A program made the translations under genes and the position numbers. 64,000 nt of DNA from JAFDWI01 sp964449375 (lineage in GTDB: Bacteria; Actinomycetota; Acidimicrobiia; Acidimicrobiales; Iamiaceae): assembly GCA_964449375.1 (NCBI GenBank), contig CAYVAS010000004.1, forward strand, positions 9,784 to 73,783, in the 5' to 3' direction. Below, piece after piece: positions 41,644 through 49,828 of the stretch. The notes under the pieces were generated by a model that saw only the letters and a list, made by a program, of their open reading frames with translations, had not been told where the DNA came from and did no database searches. Numbering within the stretch: the stretch's first letter is position 1; every line of letters begins with the position of its first letter.

Positions 41644-43391
41644 CAGCTTCCCCCGCCGCCACCTCCGCCACCGCCGCCCACGCCGCCGCCCCCGCCGCCG
41701 GACGACGACGGAGAGGTGCCGGCGGCGACCACCGACGACGACAGGGTCGAGGCCATCGCCACCGTGGTGATGCCCGGGGTGGACGGTTCCAGCCCGGCGT
41801 TCTCGACCGCGGTGGTCCAGTGGTCGACCTCGTCGAGCGCGATCGCCCACGCGGTGTACTCGCGGAGTCGGCCCTGTTCGGCGGCGCGGCGCACGTGCTC
41901 GGCCTCCGAGCCGGCGAGGAACCGGCGGAACGACTCCACCCGGAGCCAGACCGCCGAGCCCGCAGGGGTGCGCACGTACAGTTCCCAGGCCCGTACGAGC
42001 AGGGCCAGCGCGGCGCCGCCGACCAGTGAGCCCACGGCCACGGCCAGCAGGGGAACCATCGAGGTGCGCAGCGACGCGGACGCTCCGGTGAGCAACAGGA
42101 CACCGGCCACCACGGCGGCGGCGATTCCTCCCAGGCGGGCCACCGTGACCCGTCGACCGCCCACCGGGTCGGTGAAGCCCGATCCCTCGTACCACTGCTT
42201 CATCACCGCGGGCAGGCTGGTCCACATCGCCGTGAAGTCCTTGTCGTAGGACCCCAGCGTGATCGCGTCCCGACCGGCGAAGGCGACCTCCAGCAACGCC
42301 GTGGTCTCGTCGTCGGGGGCGTCCTCGACCCGCCGCAACACCGGCTCGTCCGGGTCCGATTCGTCCAGGTCGACCTTTCCGTCGATGGCCGCCTCCAGCA
42401 GCCAGGCCACCGAGTCCGCCGACGTGGGGCTCTCGGTTGCGACCACCCCGCCCTGCCAGGGCGACAGCCGGCGGGGTGGGGCGAACTCGATGGTCGCCCA
42501 CTGGTCCAGGACCGTGTCGTCGACCCGGATGGCGCCAGGGTGGGCCGGGCTCGGCGGCGAACCGCCGAACGCGGCGTCCGCGGCACCGCCGGTCGAGCCC
42601 ATGACCCAGTCGCGGCCGGCTCGGCGCAGCAGGGTCGCCACGACGATGCCCGCGACCACGAACCCGATCAGCGCCACGCCTCCCAGCACCAGCGGGCGCT
42701 GGTACCACTCCAGAGGCGGGGTTGCCGACTCGGCTGCACGGGGCGGTGGCGCCGCAGACAATGCCGCTCCCCGGCTGGCGTACACGGTGATGCCTTCGCC
42801 TGAATCGAGCCGGCCGTGGCTGACCTGCAGGCGACCCGGCACGCTCTGGTGCACCTCGCAGCCACCCACCGACCCCGAGGTGCCCACGTCGCAGGTCGCG
42901 TCCTGCCAACGCCACGGCGCGACAAGGTCGAGCTCGACGGCCTCCACAGGCACCTCCCAGGACGCTCCCACCCCGTCCCAACCGAACGCGCCGTCGCCGA
43001 GATCGGCGGTCGTCAACGGGTAGGAGATCTCGTAGAGGTGCTCACCGGAGACCTCCCGGTCGGGGTCGCCGATCCGCAGGCGCACCCCGTCTTCTTCTGG
43101 AGTGACGTCGAAGCGGGAGGTGTGGTCGGCGGCGACCCGGATGTCGCCGGACGCCGGGTAGGGCACGTCGGGCAGCACCCGGTAGATGCCGTGACGGTCC
43201 TCTGAGAAGTGGTAGCGGATCGTCTCGGTCACCTGCGCGGTGCCGTCGTCGGCGAAGACGGCCGCGGCCTGGTAGTGACGGACCGATTCGGGCCGGCTCG
43301 CAAGGGCGACGATCGCGACGACAAGACCCACCCCGACCGCGACGACGCCCAGCACGACCCGGAACCAGAATCGCCGCCGCTGCTTGGTCAC
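41640..43391 (-). CDS. DUF2207 membrane protein with Gly-rich tail
   Basis: A 583-residue protein of the DUF2207 family, function unknown. One N-terminal helix (VVLGVVAVGVGLVVAIVAL) leads an external beta domain (HYQAAAVFADDGTAQVTETI, YRVLPDVPYPASGDIRVAAD), then a second helix and a cytoplasmic part with two more helices. The C-terminus is nearly all Gly and ends SW, as in other family members. GTG 43391 follows TACTGT by 7 bases. It is divergent from the solute-binding lipoprotein. Confidence 0.82.
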   Translation of the reverse strand: MTKQRRRFWFRVVLGVVAVGVGLVVAIVALASRPESVRHYQAAAVFADDGTAQVTETIRYHFSEDRHGIYRVLPDVPYPASGDIRVAADHTSRFDVTPEEDGVRLRIGDPDREVSGEHLYEISYPLTTADLGDGAFGWDGVGASWEVPVEAVELDLVAPWRWQDATCDVGTSGSVGGCEVHQSVPGRLQVSHGRLDSGEGITVYASRGAALSAAPPPRAAESATPPLEWYQRPLVLGGVALIGFVVAGIVVATLLRRAGRDWVMGSTGGAADAAFGGSPPSPAHPGAIRVDDTVLDQWATIEFAPPRRLSPWQGGVVATESPTSADSVAWLLEAAIDGKVDLDESDPDEPVLRRVEDAPDDETTALLEVAFAGRDAITLGSYDKDFTAMWTSLPAVMKQWYEGSGFTDPVGGRRVTVARLGGIAAAVVAGVLLLTGASASLRTSMVPLLAVAVGSLVGGAALALLVRAWELYVRTPAGSAVWLRVESFRRFLAGSEAEHVRRAAEQGRLREYTAWAIALDEVDHWTTAVENAGLEPSTPGITTVAMASTLSSSVVAAGTSPSSSGGGGGGVGGGGGGGGGGSW

Positions 43392-43398
43392 CGGAGCG

Positions 43399-43404
43399 AC
43401 AGTA
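43399..43404 (-). promoter_or_regulatory. -10 element of the DUF2207 gene (leaderless)
   Basis: TACTGT on the minus strand, 7 bases before GTG 43391. Confidence 0.4.
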
Positions 43405-43457
43405 CCGGCTCGGCGAGCCGGGCGCGGGCGAACGCGGAAGGCGGTCCGAAGGGCCCT

Positions 43458-43485
43458 GTCCGACCGAAGATCGGACTGCTATCTT
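43458..43485 (+). promoter_or_regulatory. Promoter and inverted repeat before the solute-binding lipoprotein
   Basis: GTCCGA (43458-43463) and TCGGAC (43471-43476) form an inverted repeat that ends 3 bases before TATCTT (43480-43485), a probable -10 box. The repeat lies in the -35 to -10 spacer zone, so it could be an operator. Confidence 0.35.
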
Positions 43486-43545
43486 GACCCCACGTCCGAC
43501 CGGCCCGCCTCCGGCGGCCGACGGTCCCGATCCGAGGAGGGAGCA

Positions 43546-44763
43546 TTGCCGAACGCACGAGTGCCGGCCTCGATGGACCGACGAAGGTTGTTGCAGTACG
43601 GGCTGGGGGTGCTGGGAGCCACCGCCGTTTCGGGAACCGTGCTCTCGAGTTGTGGATCCTCCTCGTCCACGTCGCCCACCACCACGTCGAAAGCTCCACG
43701 GCGCGCGGGGATCGCCGATTCCGACCTGCTCGAGGCGGCCCGGCGTGACGGGGCCCTGACCACCGCAGCGGTCGGGGTTGCCGACAGCTACTACGCACCG
43801 GTGGTCGCGGGGTTCGAGGACCTCGTCGGTTTCACCGTCGACACCCAGCACCCGACCTATCTGGCCACGTCACAGGTGTTCGACCTGGCCGAGGCCCGGG
43901 ACCTGGGCGAGCCACCTCCCTACGACGTCGTCGAGCTCACCCAGTCCACCGCCGACCAGGCGGCGGCCGACGACCTGCTCACCACGCATGTCTCGACGCG
44001 CTGGGTCGACATTCCCCCGGCCTTCAAGGACCCCAACGGCCACTGGTCCGCGTCGTACTTCGGGCTGGTGTCCTTCATCGTCAACACCGACGTCACCGGC
44101 GGGTTCCAACCCGGCTCCTGGGACGAATTGGCGACCTCGGAGGCCACCCCGCAGGGCTCGTTCGCCATGCTGGGCGACCCCCGCACCGGGAGTCCCTTCG
44201 AGGGCGGGCTGGGATTGCTCACGGTAATGTCCGCCGCCATGGCCAACGGAGGCGGCGCCGACGACGTCGAACCGGGCCTGGCGCTGCTGGCCGAACTGGT
44301 CGAAAAGGGCATCTTCGACCTCGGCGATTCCACCGCCCTGCTGGCACTCCCCGACGACGCCGGCAGCGACGCCACCCCGATCAACGCGCTCTACAGTTTC
44401 GACCTGCCCCTGGCCCGACACAGCGGATCCCAGACCGGCACCACGGTCGTCGGCACGATTCCCAGCGACGGGGTGGTCGCCGGGTTCTACCCGCAGGCGA
44501 TTCCCAAGGGCGCGCCCAACACGGCCGCGGCCCGGTTCTGGATGGAGTACCTGCAGTCCGACGAGGCCGCGGCGTTGTTCCTCGACAACGGCGCGATCCC
44601 CACCCGGGCGGGAGCGATCCGTGAAGCGGGACCCGACGAACTCCGAGCCGCGCTGCCGCCGCCGTCGGAGACCAACGCGCTGATCCCGTCTCCGGACCAG
44701 ATCGTCGCCGCCCAGGAGGTCGTCGACGACAAGTGGGCGGACTACCTTCCAGTGGAGCAGTGA
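43546..44763 (+). CDS. Orphan ABC-type solute-binding lipoprotein
   Basis: A 405-residue extracellular solute-binding protein (family 1, iron/sugar-like fold). DRRRLLQYGLGVLGATAVSG and VLSSC give a twin-Arg-like signal with lipobox C36. Later blocks YFGLVSFIVNTDV, WDELA and IPKGAPNTAAARFWMEYLQS fit this family. TTG 43546 is used since GGAGG lies close upstream; ATG 43573 is an alternative. No permease or ATPase is adjacent, so it likely works with a distant system. Confidence 0.8.
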   Translation: MPNARVPASMDRRRLLQYGLGVLGATAVSGTVLSSCGSSSSTSPTTTSKAPRRAGIADSDLLEAARRDGALTTAAVGVADSYYAPVVAGFEDLVGFTVDTQHPTYLATSQVFDLAEARDLGEPPPYDVVELTQSTADQAAADDLLTTHVSTRWVDIPPAFKDPNGHWSASYFGLVSFIVNTDVTGGFQPGSWDELATSEATPQGSFAMLGDPRTGSPFEGGLGLLTVMSAAMANGGGADDVEPGLALLAELVEKGIFDLGDSTALLALPDDAGSDATPINALYSFDLPLARHSGSQTGTTVVGTIPSDGVVAGFYPQAIPKGAPNTAAARFWMEYLQSDEAAALFLDNGAIPTRAGAIREAGPDELRAALPPPSETNALIPSPDQIVAAQEVVDDKWADYLPVEQ

Positions 44764-44809
44764 GTCGAACCGATCCTCTGGTTCCACCGGAGACACGACG
44801 AGGAGTGAC

Positions 44810-45424
44810 ATGATCCACCATCGACCGGTGCCGCCGGATGAAGCCCTGGAGCGGCTCCTGTTGGGCAATCGGCGCTTCGCGGCCGGGAACCCGACCATCG
44901 CGCCGGTCACCTCCGAGCGGCGGGCCGAGCTCGTCGAGAACGGCCAACACCCGTACGCGACGGTGCTGGGTTGCGTCGACTCGCGTGCCCCCCTCGAGGT
45001 GGTCTTCGACGTGACCGTCGGTGACATCCTGACCGTGCGGACCGCGGGCCAGGCGCTGTCGGGGTCCGCGCTGGGCAGCGTCGAGTTCGGACCGGTCGCG
45101 CTCGGCACCGAACTGGTCGCCGTGGTCGGCCACTCCCACTGCGGTGCGGTCGCCGCGGCGATCGGGCCCGAGGAACCCGGGGGTGCCCTGGGCGCCCTGG
45201 TCGACGAGGTCACCCACCGCCTCACCGGTACCGAACGCCACGACCACCAGCTCGCGGTCGAAGCGAACCTCGCCGCCACCGTGGACGAGCTGCGCCGGCT
45301 CGACTCGATGGTGTTGCCCGACGGGCGTCGTCCCGTGATCGTGGGCCTGCTCGACGATCTCGCCTCCGGGCTGGTGTCGGTGACGGACGACGGAGGCCTG
45401 GGCATCGACCAGGTGCCCGCCTGA
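44810..45424 (+). CDS. Beta-class carbonic anhydrase
   Basis: Interconverts CO2 and bicarbonate; 204 residues. The zinc ligands are C55 with D57 and R59 in GCVDSRAP, and H108 and C111 in VVGHSHCGAV. The acidic C-terminal region is typical. GAGGAG precedes ATG 44810, 46 bases after the preceding stop. Confidence 0.94.
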   Translation: MIHHRPVPPDEALERLLLGNRRFAAGNPTIAPVTSERRAELVENGQHPYATVLGCVDSRAPLEVVFDVTVGDILTVRTAGQALSGSALGSVEFGPVALGTELVAVVGHSHCGAVAAAIGPEEPGGALGALVDEVTHRLTGTERHDHQLAVEANLAATVDELRRLDSMVLPDGRRPVIVGLLDDLASGLVSVTDDGGLGIDQVPA

Positions 45425-45440
45425 GGACCGCGGGTCGACG

Positions 45441-45881
45441 ATGCGCTACCCGGACCGTGTGGTCGCAGCCGGCGCCTGGCTGCTGGAACGTGGGCACCGC
45501 ACCGCGCTTGCGCTCACCGGCGGTCGCTGGCCGAAGAAGCTGCTGGGCATGCAGCCGGTGGAGCTGCACACCACCGGTCGAGTCTCGGGACAGCGCCGCT
45601 CCACGATGCTCACCGCGCCGATCTGTGAGGCCGACCGGGTGGTCGTGGTCGCCTCCAAGGGCGGTCACAGCGACCACCCGGACTGGTACAAGAACCTCAC
45701 CGCCCACCCCGAGGTGGAACTCACCGTCGGCGACGTGACCCGGCCGATGACCGCCCGGACCGCGACCGCGGAGGAAAAGGCCGAGCTGTGGCCCCGCATC
45801 ACCGCCGCCTACCGGGGATATGAGGGCTACCAGCGCAACACCGACCGCGACATTCCGGTGGTGATCCTCCGCAACCGCTGA
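45441..45881 (+). CDS. Deazaflavin (F420)-dependent nitroreductase family protein
   Basis: A 146-residue split-beta-barrel protein of the Ddn-like family, which uses reduced F420 in actinobacteria. TTGRVSGQRRSTMLTAPI, VVVASKGGHSDHPDWYKNL, and LTAHPEVELTVGD are the family blocks. The activity may be quinone or nitro-compound reduction; the specific substrate is unknown. It begins 17 bases after carbonic anhydrase, likely the same transcript. Confidence 0.87.
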   Translation: MRYPDRVVAAGAWLLERGHRTALALTGGRWPKKLLGMQPVELHTTGRVSGQRRSTMLTAPICEADRVVVVASKGGHSDHPDWYKNLTAHPEVELTVGDVTRPMTARTATAEEKAELWPRITAAYRGYEGYQRNTDRDIPVVILRNR

Positions 45882-45952
45882 TCCGGGCGGGGCCCCGCCA
45901 TCGAGGCGGCCGGAGGCACCATCATGGAAGCACCCACCGAAGGGAGCCGGCC

Positions 45953-46636
45953 ATGACCGATCGCGACCCCCGACCCGGTGACACCGCCGCCGGGGACTCC
46001 GGAGCGCCCGACGTCGTCGACGTCGAGGGCCGGACCAGACAGCGGACCGTCACGCTGGTGGTCATCGCCGTGGTGCTGCTCGCCATCGTGGGGGCCGCGC
46101 TGGTGCTGGGCAGCGACGACGACGGACCCGCAGACGTACCGGTCCCCACGACCGCCGTGGAGCCCCCGGGCGTCACCGGCGAACCCGACCCGGGGTCACC
46201 ACCGAGCACTCCACAGCCCGCGGCTCCCGACGAGCTGCCGATCCCGTCGGACGAGGCACGCGCGCAGTGCTCCGGCGGCGCGCCCCCACCACAACCGCTG
46301 ACGGAGACAGCTCCGGGCGACACCGGTCCGCTCGTGGACTTCGCGCCCTCCCAGGCGATCGTGTGCATCCACCTCTCGGGCCAACTCACCGACATCCGCG
46401 CGCTCTCCGAGGACGCGGACCTCACACGGATCACCGAGGCGGTCCAGGGACTGGAACCGGTACCCGAGCACATCGCCTGCACGCTGGAGGCCGGCCCAGA
46501 CGTGGAGCTGGTCCTGCTCGCCGAGGGACACCGAGCGCGTATCTGGCTGCAACTGTACGGGTGTGGCCTGGCCCATGACGGCGACGGCCGGATCAGGATG
46601 GGCGCCAAGTCCCTGGGATGGCTGACCGGCGACTGA
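45953..46636 (+). CDS. Membrane-anchored exported protein, unknown
   Basis: A 227-residue protein with one N-terminal helix (TLVVIAVVLLAIVGAALVL) after a charged tail. A Pro-rich stalk (about 60-105) leads to an ectodomain with four cysteines (AQCSGG, IVCIHL, IACTLE, YGCGLA), likely two disulfides. AAGGGAG precedes the ATG. I do not recognise a family. Confidence 0.6.
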   Translation: MTDRDPRPGDTAAGDSGAPDVVDVEGRTRQRTVTLVVIAVVLLAIVGAALVLGSDDDGPADVPVPTTAVEPPGVTGEPDPGSPPSTPQPAAPDELPIPSDEARAQCSGGAPPPQPLTETAPGDTGPLVDFAPSQAIVCIHLSGQLTDIRALSEDADLTRITEAVQGLEPVPEHIACTLEAGPDVELVLLAEGHRARIWLQLYGCGLAHDGDGRIRMGAKSLGWLTGD

Positions 46637-46715
46637 TCGGCCGTTCCCCCGGCACCGGTGGGATCGCCGAGGTAGGCTGAGGGTCCCGTCGTCGGAGCTC
46701 CCGCGAGGCACGCCC

Positions 46716-47282
46716 ATGTCGACCCGATCACGATTCGTCGCCCTCGCCGGAGTGCTCGCCGCGACCCTGGTGTTGGCGGGCTGCGGCGCGGCCACCGTGG
46801 AGGTGACCGCCAGGACCGACCCCGCGGACACCACCGCCACATCCGCACCGGCGGCCGCCGACGGCGGAGCCTCGGATGCGGATGCGTTCTGCGCGGCCGC
46901 TGCGGACCTGGCGAACGCCCCGCTGGCGAGCCTCCGAGGACTCGACCTGACCGGATCGGAGGGATCCGGCCCGGACCTGGACGCCATCGAACCCGAGCGC
47001 CTGCAGGACGAGCTGGCCGGGACGATGGACGCGCTCGACGCGGCCCTCGCCGACATGGCGCGCACCGCCCCGCCGGAGATCGCCGACGACATGGCACTGG
47101 TGGCCTCCGAGACCACTGCTTGGTTCGGCGCGCTCGGCGACGCTTCGGGACTCGGCGAGGCGATCACGACGTTGGAGAACCTCGACACCGACGCGCAGGC
47201 CCTGGCCGAAGCCACCCAACGGGTGACGGCCTACACCCTGGAACACTGCGGTTTCGAGGTGACCGGCACCGCCCGGAACTGA
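46716..47282 (+). CDS. Small lipoprotein, unknown
   Basis: A 188-residue lipoprotein with lipobox LVLAGC, C23. The mature part is helical and acidic, with two later cysteines (DAFCAA, LEHCGF). TAGGCT at 46674-46679 is a possible -10 box giving a leader of about 30 bases. No family is recognised. Confidence 0.6.
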   Translation: MSTRSRFVALAGVLAATLVLAGCGAATVEVTARTDPADTTATSAPAAADGGASDADAFCAAAADLANAPLASLRGLDLTGSEGSGPDLDAIEPERLQDELAGTMDALDAALADMARTAPPEIADDMALVASETTAWFGALGDASGLGEAITTLENLDTDAQALAEATQRVTAYTLEHCGFEVTGTARN

Positions 47283-47314
47283 TCCGGCCCCGACCTGGCA
47301 CAGGTGTCGGGCCG

Positions 47315-48664
47315 CTAGACGCCCGCGCGGCGCTCCACGGCGGCCACCAGCGTGGCGGCCACCTCCTCGGCGAGGTCCTGTCCGGTCGCTTCGACCAGCA
47401 CCCGGGCGAGGGGTTCGGTGCCCGACATGCGCACCAGCACCCGTCCCCGGTCACCTAGGCGCTCCTCGGCGGCGGCGATGTCGCCGGCCAGGGCCGCCAC
47501 CAGGTCGTCGGATCGGGCCGCGAGGCGCACGTTACGCAGCACCTGGGGCAGCGGATCGACCACCGAGGCCAGCTCTGAAAGGGGCCGTCCGGTGCGAACC
47601 AGCAGATCCAACAGCAGCACTCCGGCCAGCAGCCCGTCGCCGGTGGTGGCCAGGTCGCGAAAGATCAGGTGCCCCGACTGCTCGCCGCCCAGAGACAGGT
47701 CGTGTTCCTCCAGGGCCGCCAGCACCGCGCGGTCCCCCACCGGGCACTGCACCACCGCGATGCCCCGTTCGGCGAGGGCCCGGTGCAGGCCCAGGTTGCT
47801 CATCACCGTGGCCACGATGGCCGAACCCGCGAGGCGTCCCTGGTCGGCCAGGTCGATCGCGAACATGGCCAGCAGGGCGTCGCCGTCGACGACCGCCCCG
47901 GTCTCGTCCACCGCGACGATCCGGTCGGCGTCGCCGTCGAGGGCGATGCCCACCGGGGCCCCGGTGGCGACCACCGCGGCGGCCAGGTCGCCCGGATGGG
48001 TCGAGCCGCAGCCGTCGTTGATGTTGCATCCGTCCGGGTCGGCGTGGCGCAGGGTCACCGTGGCGCCCAGGCCGCGCAACACGTCGGCGATCACGGTGGA
48101 GGCTGCACCGTTGGCGGCGTCGGCGACGACCTGCAGACCACCGAGGCGCCGGCCTCCGATCAGGTCGTCGGTCAGGTGGGCCACGTACGCGTCACGGCCG
48201 TCCCGGTCCTCGCGCAGCGTGCCGATCGCCGCGCCGGTGACCGGTTCGACCGGGGCGTCCCCGACCCGCCGGTCCAGCGCGTCGGCGAGCCGCTTCTCGA
48301 TCGTCTCCTGGGTCGCGTCGGTGAGCTTGCGGCCCCCGGCGGCAAAGAACTTGACGCCGTTGTCGCCGAAGGGATTGTGTGACGCCGAGATCACCGCGCC
48401 GGGTCGGTCGTGGGTCTGGGCCCAATGGGCCACCGCCGGGGTGGGCACCACACCCAGGTCCACCACGTCGACCCCTTCGGCGGCCATTCCCGCGGCGAGC
48501 GCGCCGGTCAACATGGGGCCCGACACGCGGGTGTCGCGGCCGACCGCGCACACCTCGGCGTCGAAGGTGCGGGCCGCGGCCCGGCCGAGCGCGGTGACGA
48601 ACTCGGGGGTCAGATCGACGTTGGCCCGGCCGCGCACCCCGTCGGTGCCGAACCGAAGACTCAC
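47315..48664 (-). CDS. glmM: Phosphoglucosamine mutase
   Basis: Converts glucosamine-6-phosphate to glucosamine-1-phosphate for peptidoglycan. It is 449 residues. The phosphoserine is S95 in VISASHNPFGDNG, the metal loop is LDGDADR, the sugar loop is GGEQSGH, and the C-terminal phosphate loop is RMSGTEPLARV. GTG 48664 has GGAGG upstream. It is the third gene of the rplM-rpsI-glmM unit. Confidence 0.97.
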   Translation of the reverse strand: MSLRFGTDGVRGRANVDLTPEFVTALGRAAARTFDAEVCAVGRDTRVSGPMLTGALAAGMAAEGVDVVDLGVVPTPAVAHWAQTHDRPGAVISASHNPFGDNGVKFFAAGGRKLTDATQETIEKRLADALDRRVGDAPVEPVTGAAIGTLREDRDGRDAYVAHLTDDLIGGRRLGGLQVVADAANGAASTVIADVLRGLGATVTLRHADPDGCNINDGCGSTHPGDLAAAVVATGAPVGIALDGDADRIVAVDETGAVVDGDALLAMFAIDLADQGRLAGSAIVATVMSNLGLHRALAERGIAVVQCPVGDRAVLAALEEHDLSLGGEQSGHLIFRDLATTGDGLLAGVLLLDLLVRTGRPLSELASVVDPLPQVLRNVRLAARSDDLVAALAGDIAAAEERLGDRGRVLVRMSGTEPLARVLVEATGQDLAEEVAATLVAAVERRAGV

Positions 48665-48710
48665 AGGAACCTCCGCTCTGGCGGGCGGCGCCGGGACGGT
48701 CCGCCGAACC

Positions 48711-49103
48711 TCAGCGCTTCGAGTACTGCGGAGCCTTCCGGGCCTTCTTCAGGCCGTACTTCTTGGATTCCTTCTCCCGCGCGTCGCGGGTCAGGAAGCC
48801 GGCGCTCTTGAGGGTGGGCCGCAGCTCGTCGTCGAGCTCGACCAGGCCCCGGGCGATGCCGAGGCGCAGCGCACCGGCCTGACCCGTGGGGCCCCCGCCG
48901 GTGATGGTCGCCTCGATGTCGTACGCCTCGTTGCGCTCGGTCACCCGCAGCGGTTCGGTGAGGATCATGCGGTGGGTCTCGGAGGGGAAGAAGTCTTCGA
49001 CCTCGCGACCGTTCACCTTGATGGTGCCCGTGCCGGGGCGGAACCGGACCCGGGCGATGGCGCGCTTGCGGCGGCCGGTGGACTGGACGAGGGGGTGAGG
49101 CAC
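48711..49103 (-). CDS. rpsI: 30S ribosomal protein S9
   Basis: A 130-residue S9 with the conserved QSTGRRKRAIARVRFRPG start and the C-terminal GLKKARKAPQYSKR that reaches the P-site tRNA. GTG 49103 is the start, 12 bases after rplM. It is co-transcribed with rplM and glmM. Confidence 0.98.
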   Translation of the reverse strand: MPHPLVQSTGRRKRAIARVRFRPGTGTIKVNGREVEDFFPSETHRMILTEPLRVTERNEAYDIEATITGGGPTGQAGALRLGIARGLVELDDELRPTLKSAGFLTRDAREKESKKYGLKKARKAPQYSKR

Positions 49104-49115
49104 GGTGTCGAACTC

Positions 49116-49577
49116 CTATCGCGTGGTCGCGTCGGCGCGGGCACGACGGTCCAGTTCGAGCGGCTGGGGCTGCTGCGCGGCGTGGGGATGGGTTGGCCCG
49201 GCGTAGATCTTGAGCTTGTCGAGTTGCGCGCGGCCGAGACGGTTCTTGGGGATCATGCCCCGGATCGTCTGGCGAAGCGCCTCGGCGGGTTTGCGGGCCA
49301 GGCGCTCGGCGTAGGTCTCGGTGCGGATCCCACCGGGGAACCCGGTGTAGCGGTGGACCAGCTTGGAGCCGGCCTTGTCTGCGGTCAGCACCACCTTGTC
49401 GGCGTTGACGATGATGACGTGGTCACCGGTGTCGATGTGCGGCGCGTAGGTGGGCTTGTGCTTGCCCCGCAGGACGTTGGCGACCTCGGTGGCCAGGCGG
49501 CCCAGGATCATGCCCTCGGCGTCGACGACGTACCAGGATCGTTCGATCTCGTTGGCCTTGGGGCTGTAGGTGGGCAC
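49116..49577 (-). CDS. rplM: 50S ribosomal protein L13
   Basis: A 153-residue L13; typical stretches are RSWYVVDAEGMILGRLATEV and LRGKHKPTYAPHIDTGDHVI. GTG 49577, with GAGGA upstream, was chosen; an in-frame extension to 49814 would run through the promoter. First gene of the rplM operon. Confidence 0.97.
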   Translation of the reverse strand: MPTYSPKANEIERSWYVVDAEGMILGRLATEVANVLRGKHKPTYAPHIDTGDHVIIVNADKVVLTADKAGSKLVHRYTGFPGGIRTETYAERLARKPAEALRQTIRGMIPKNRLGRAQLDKLKIYAGPTHPHAAQQPQPLELDRRARADATTR

Positions 49578-49656
49578 GTTCGTGAAATCCTCGGGACGAA
49601 GTGGGGATCGGCCGCACCGCCGGTCGTGGGGGAAATCCACCGGTGGGCGACGTTCA

Positions 49657-49686
49657 AGACTACGGGCTTCCCACCGCGGGTGGCAA
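49657..49686 (-). promoter_or_regulatory. Promoter of rplM-rpsI-glmM
   Basis: On the minus strand, TTGCCA (49686-49681), an 18-base spacer and TAGTCT (49662-49657). It gives a leader of about 70 bases before GTG 49577. Confidence 0.6.
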
Positions 49687-49756
49687 ATGGCCGGACGGGG
49701 GCGCGCATCGCTGCAAATGCGCCAGGATCCCGAGCGCGTGGCGCCGACGGCGGGGT

Positions 49757-49762
49757 TAGGCT
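49757..49762 (+). promoter_or_regulatory. Possible -10 element of the catalase gene
   Basis: TAGGCT would start a transcript near 49769, giving a leader of about 60 bases before ATG 49829. GTG 49766 is only 3 bases away, too close to be a leaderless start. Confidence 0.4.
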
Positions 49763-49828
49763 CCGGTGACGTCGACCGTCGCGACGAGTGCCGCGGCGAC
49801 ACCGAGCCGAGCACAAGGGGACGACCAC

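Noticed and set aside
41640..41700. Dense GCC-type repeat that could look like a repeat array
   Set aside because: It is the coding sequence of the Gly-rich DUF2207 tail; unit lengths are irregular, so it is not a CRISPR or satellite.
49766..49828. GTG start at 49766 for catalase
   Set aside because: It lies only 3 bases from the TAGGCT box and adds 21 non-conserved residues; ATG 49829 has a ribosome site and the family N-terminus.
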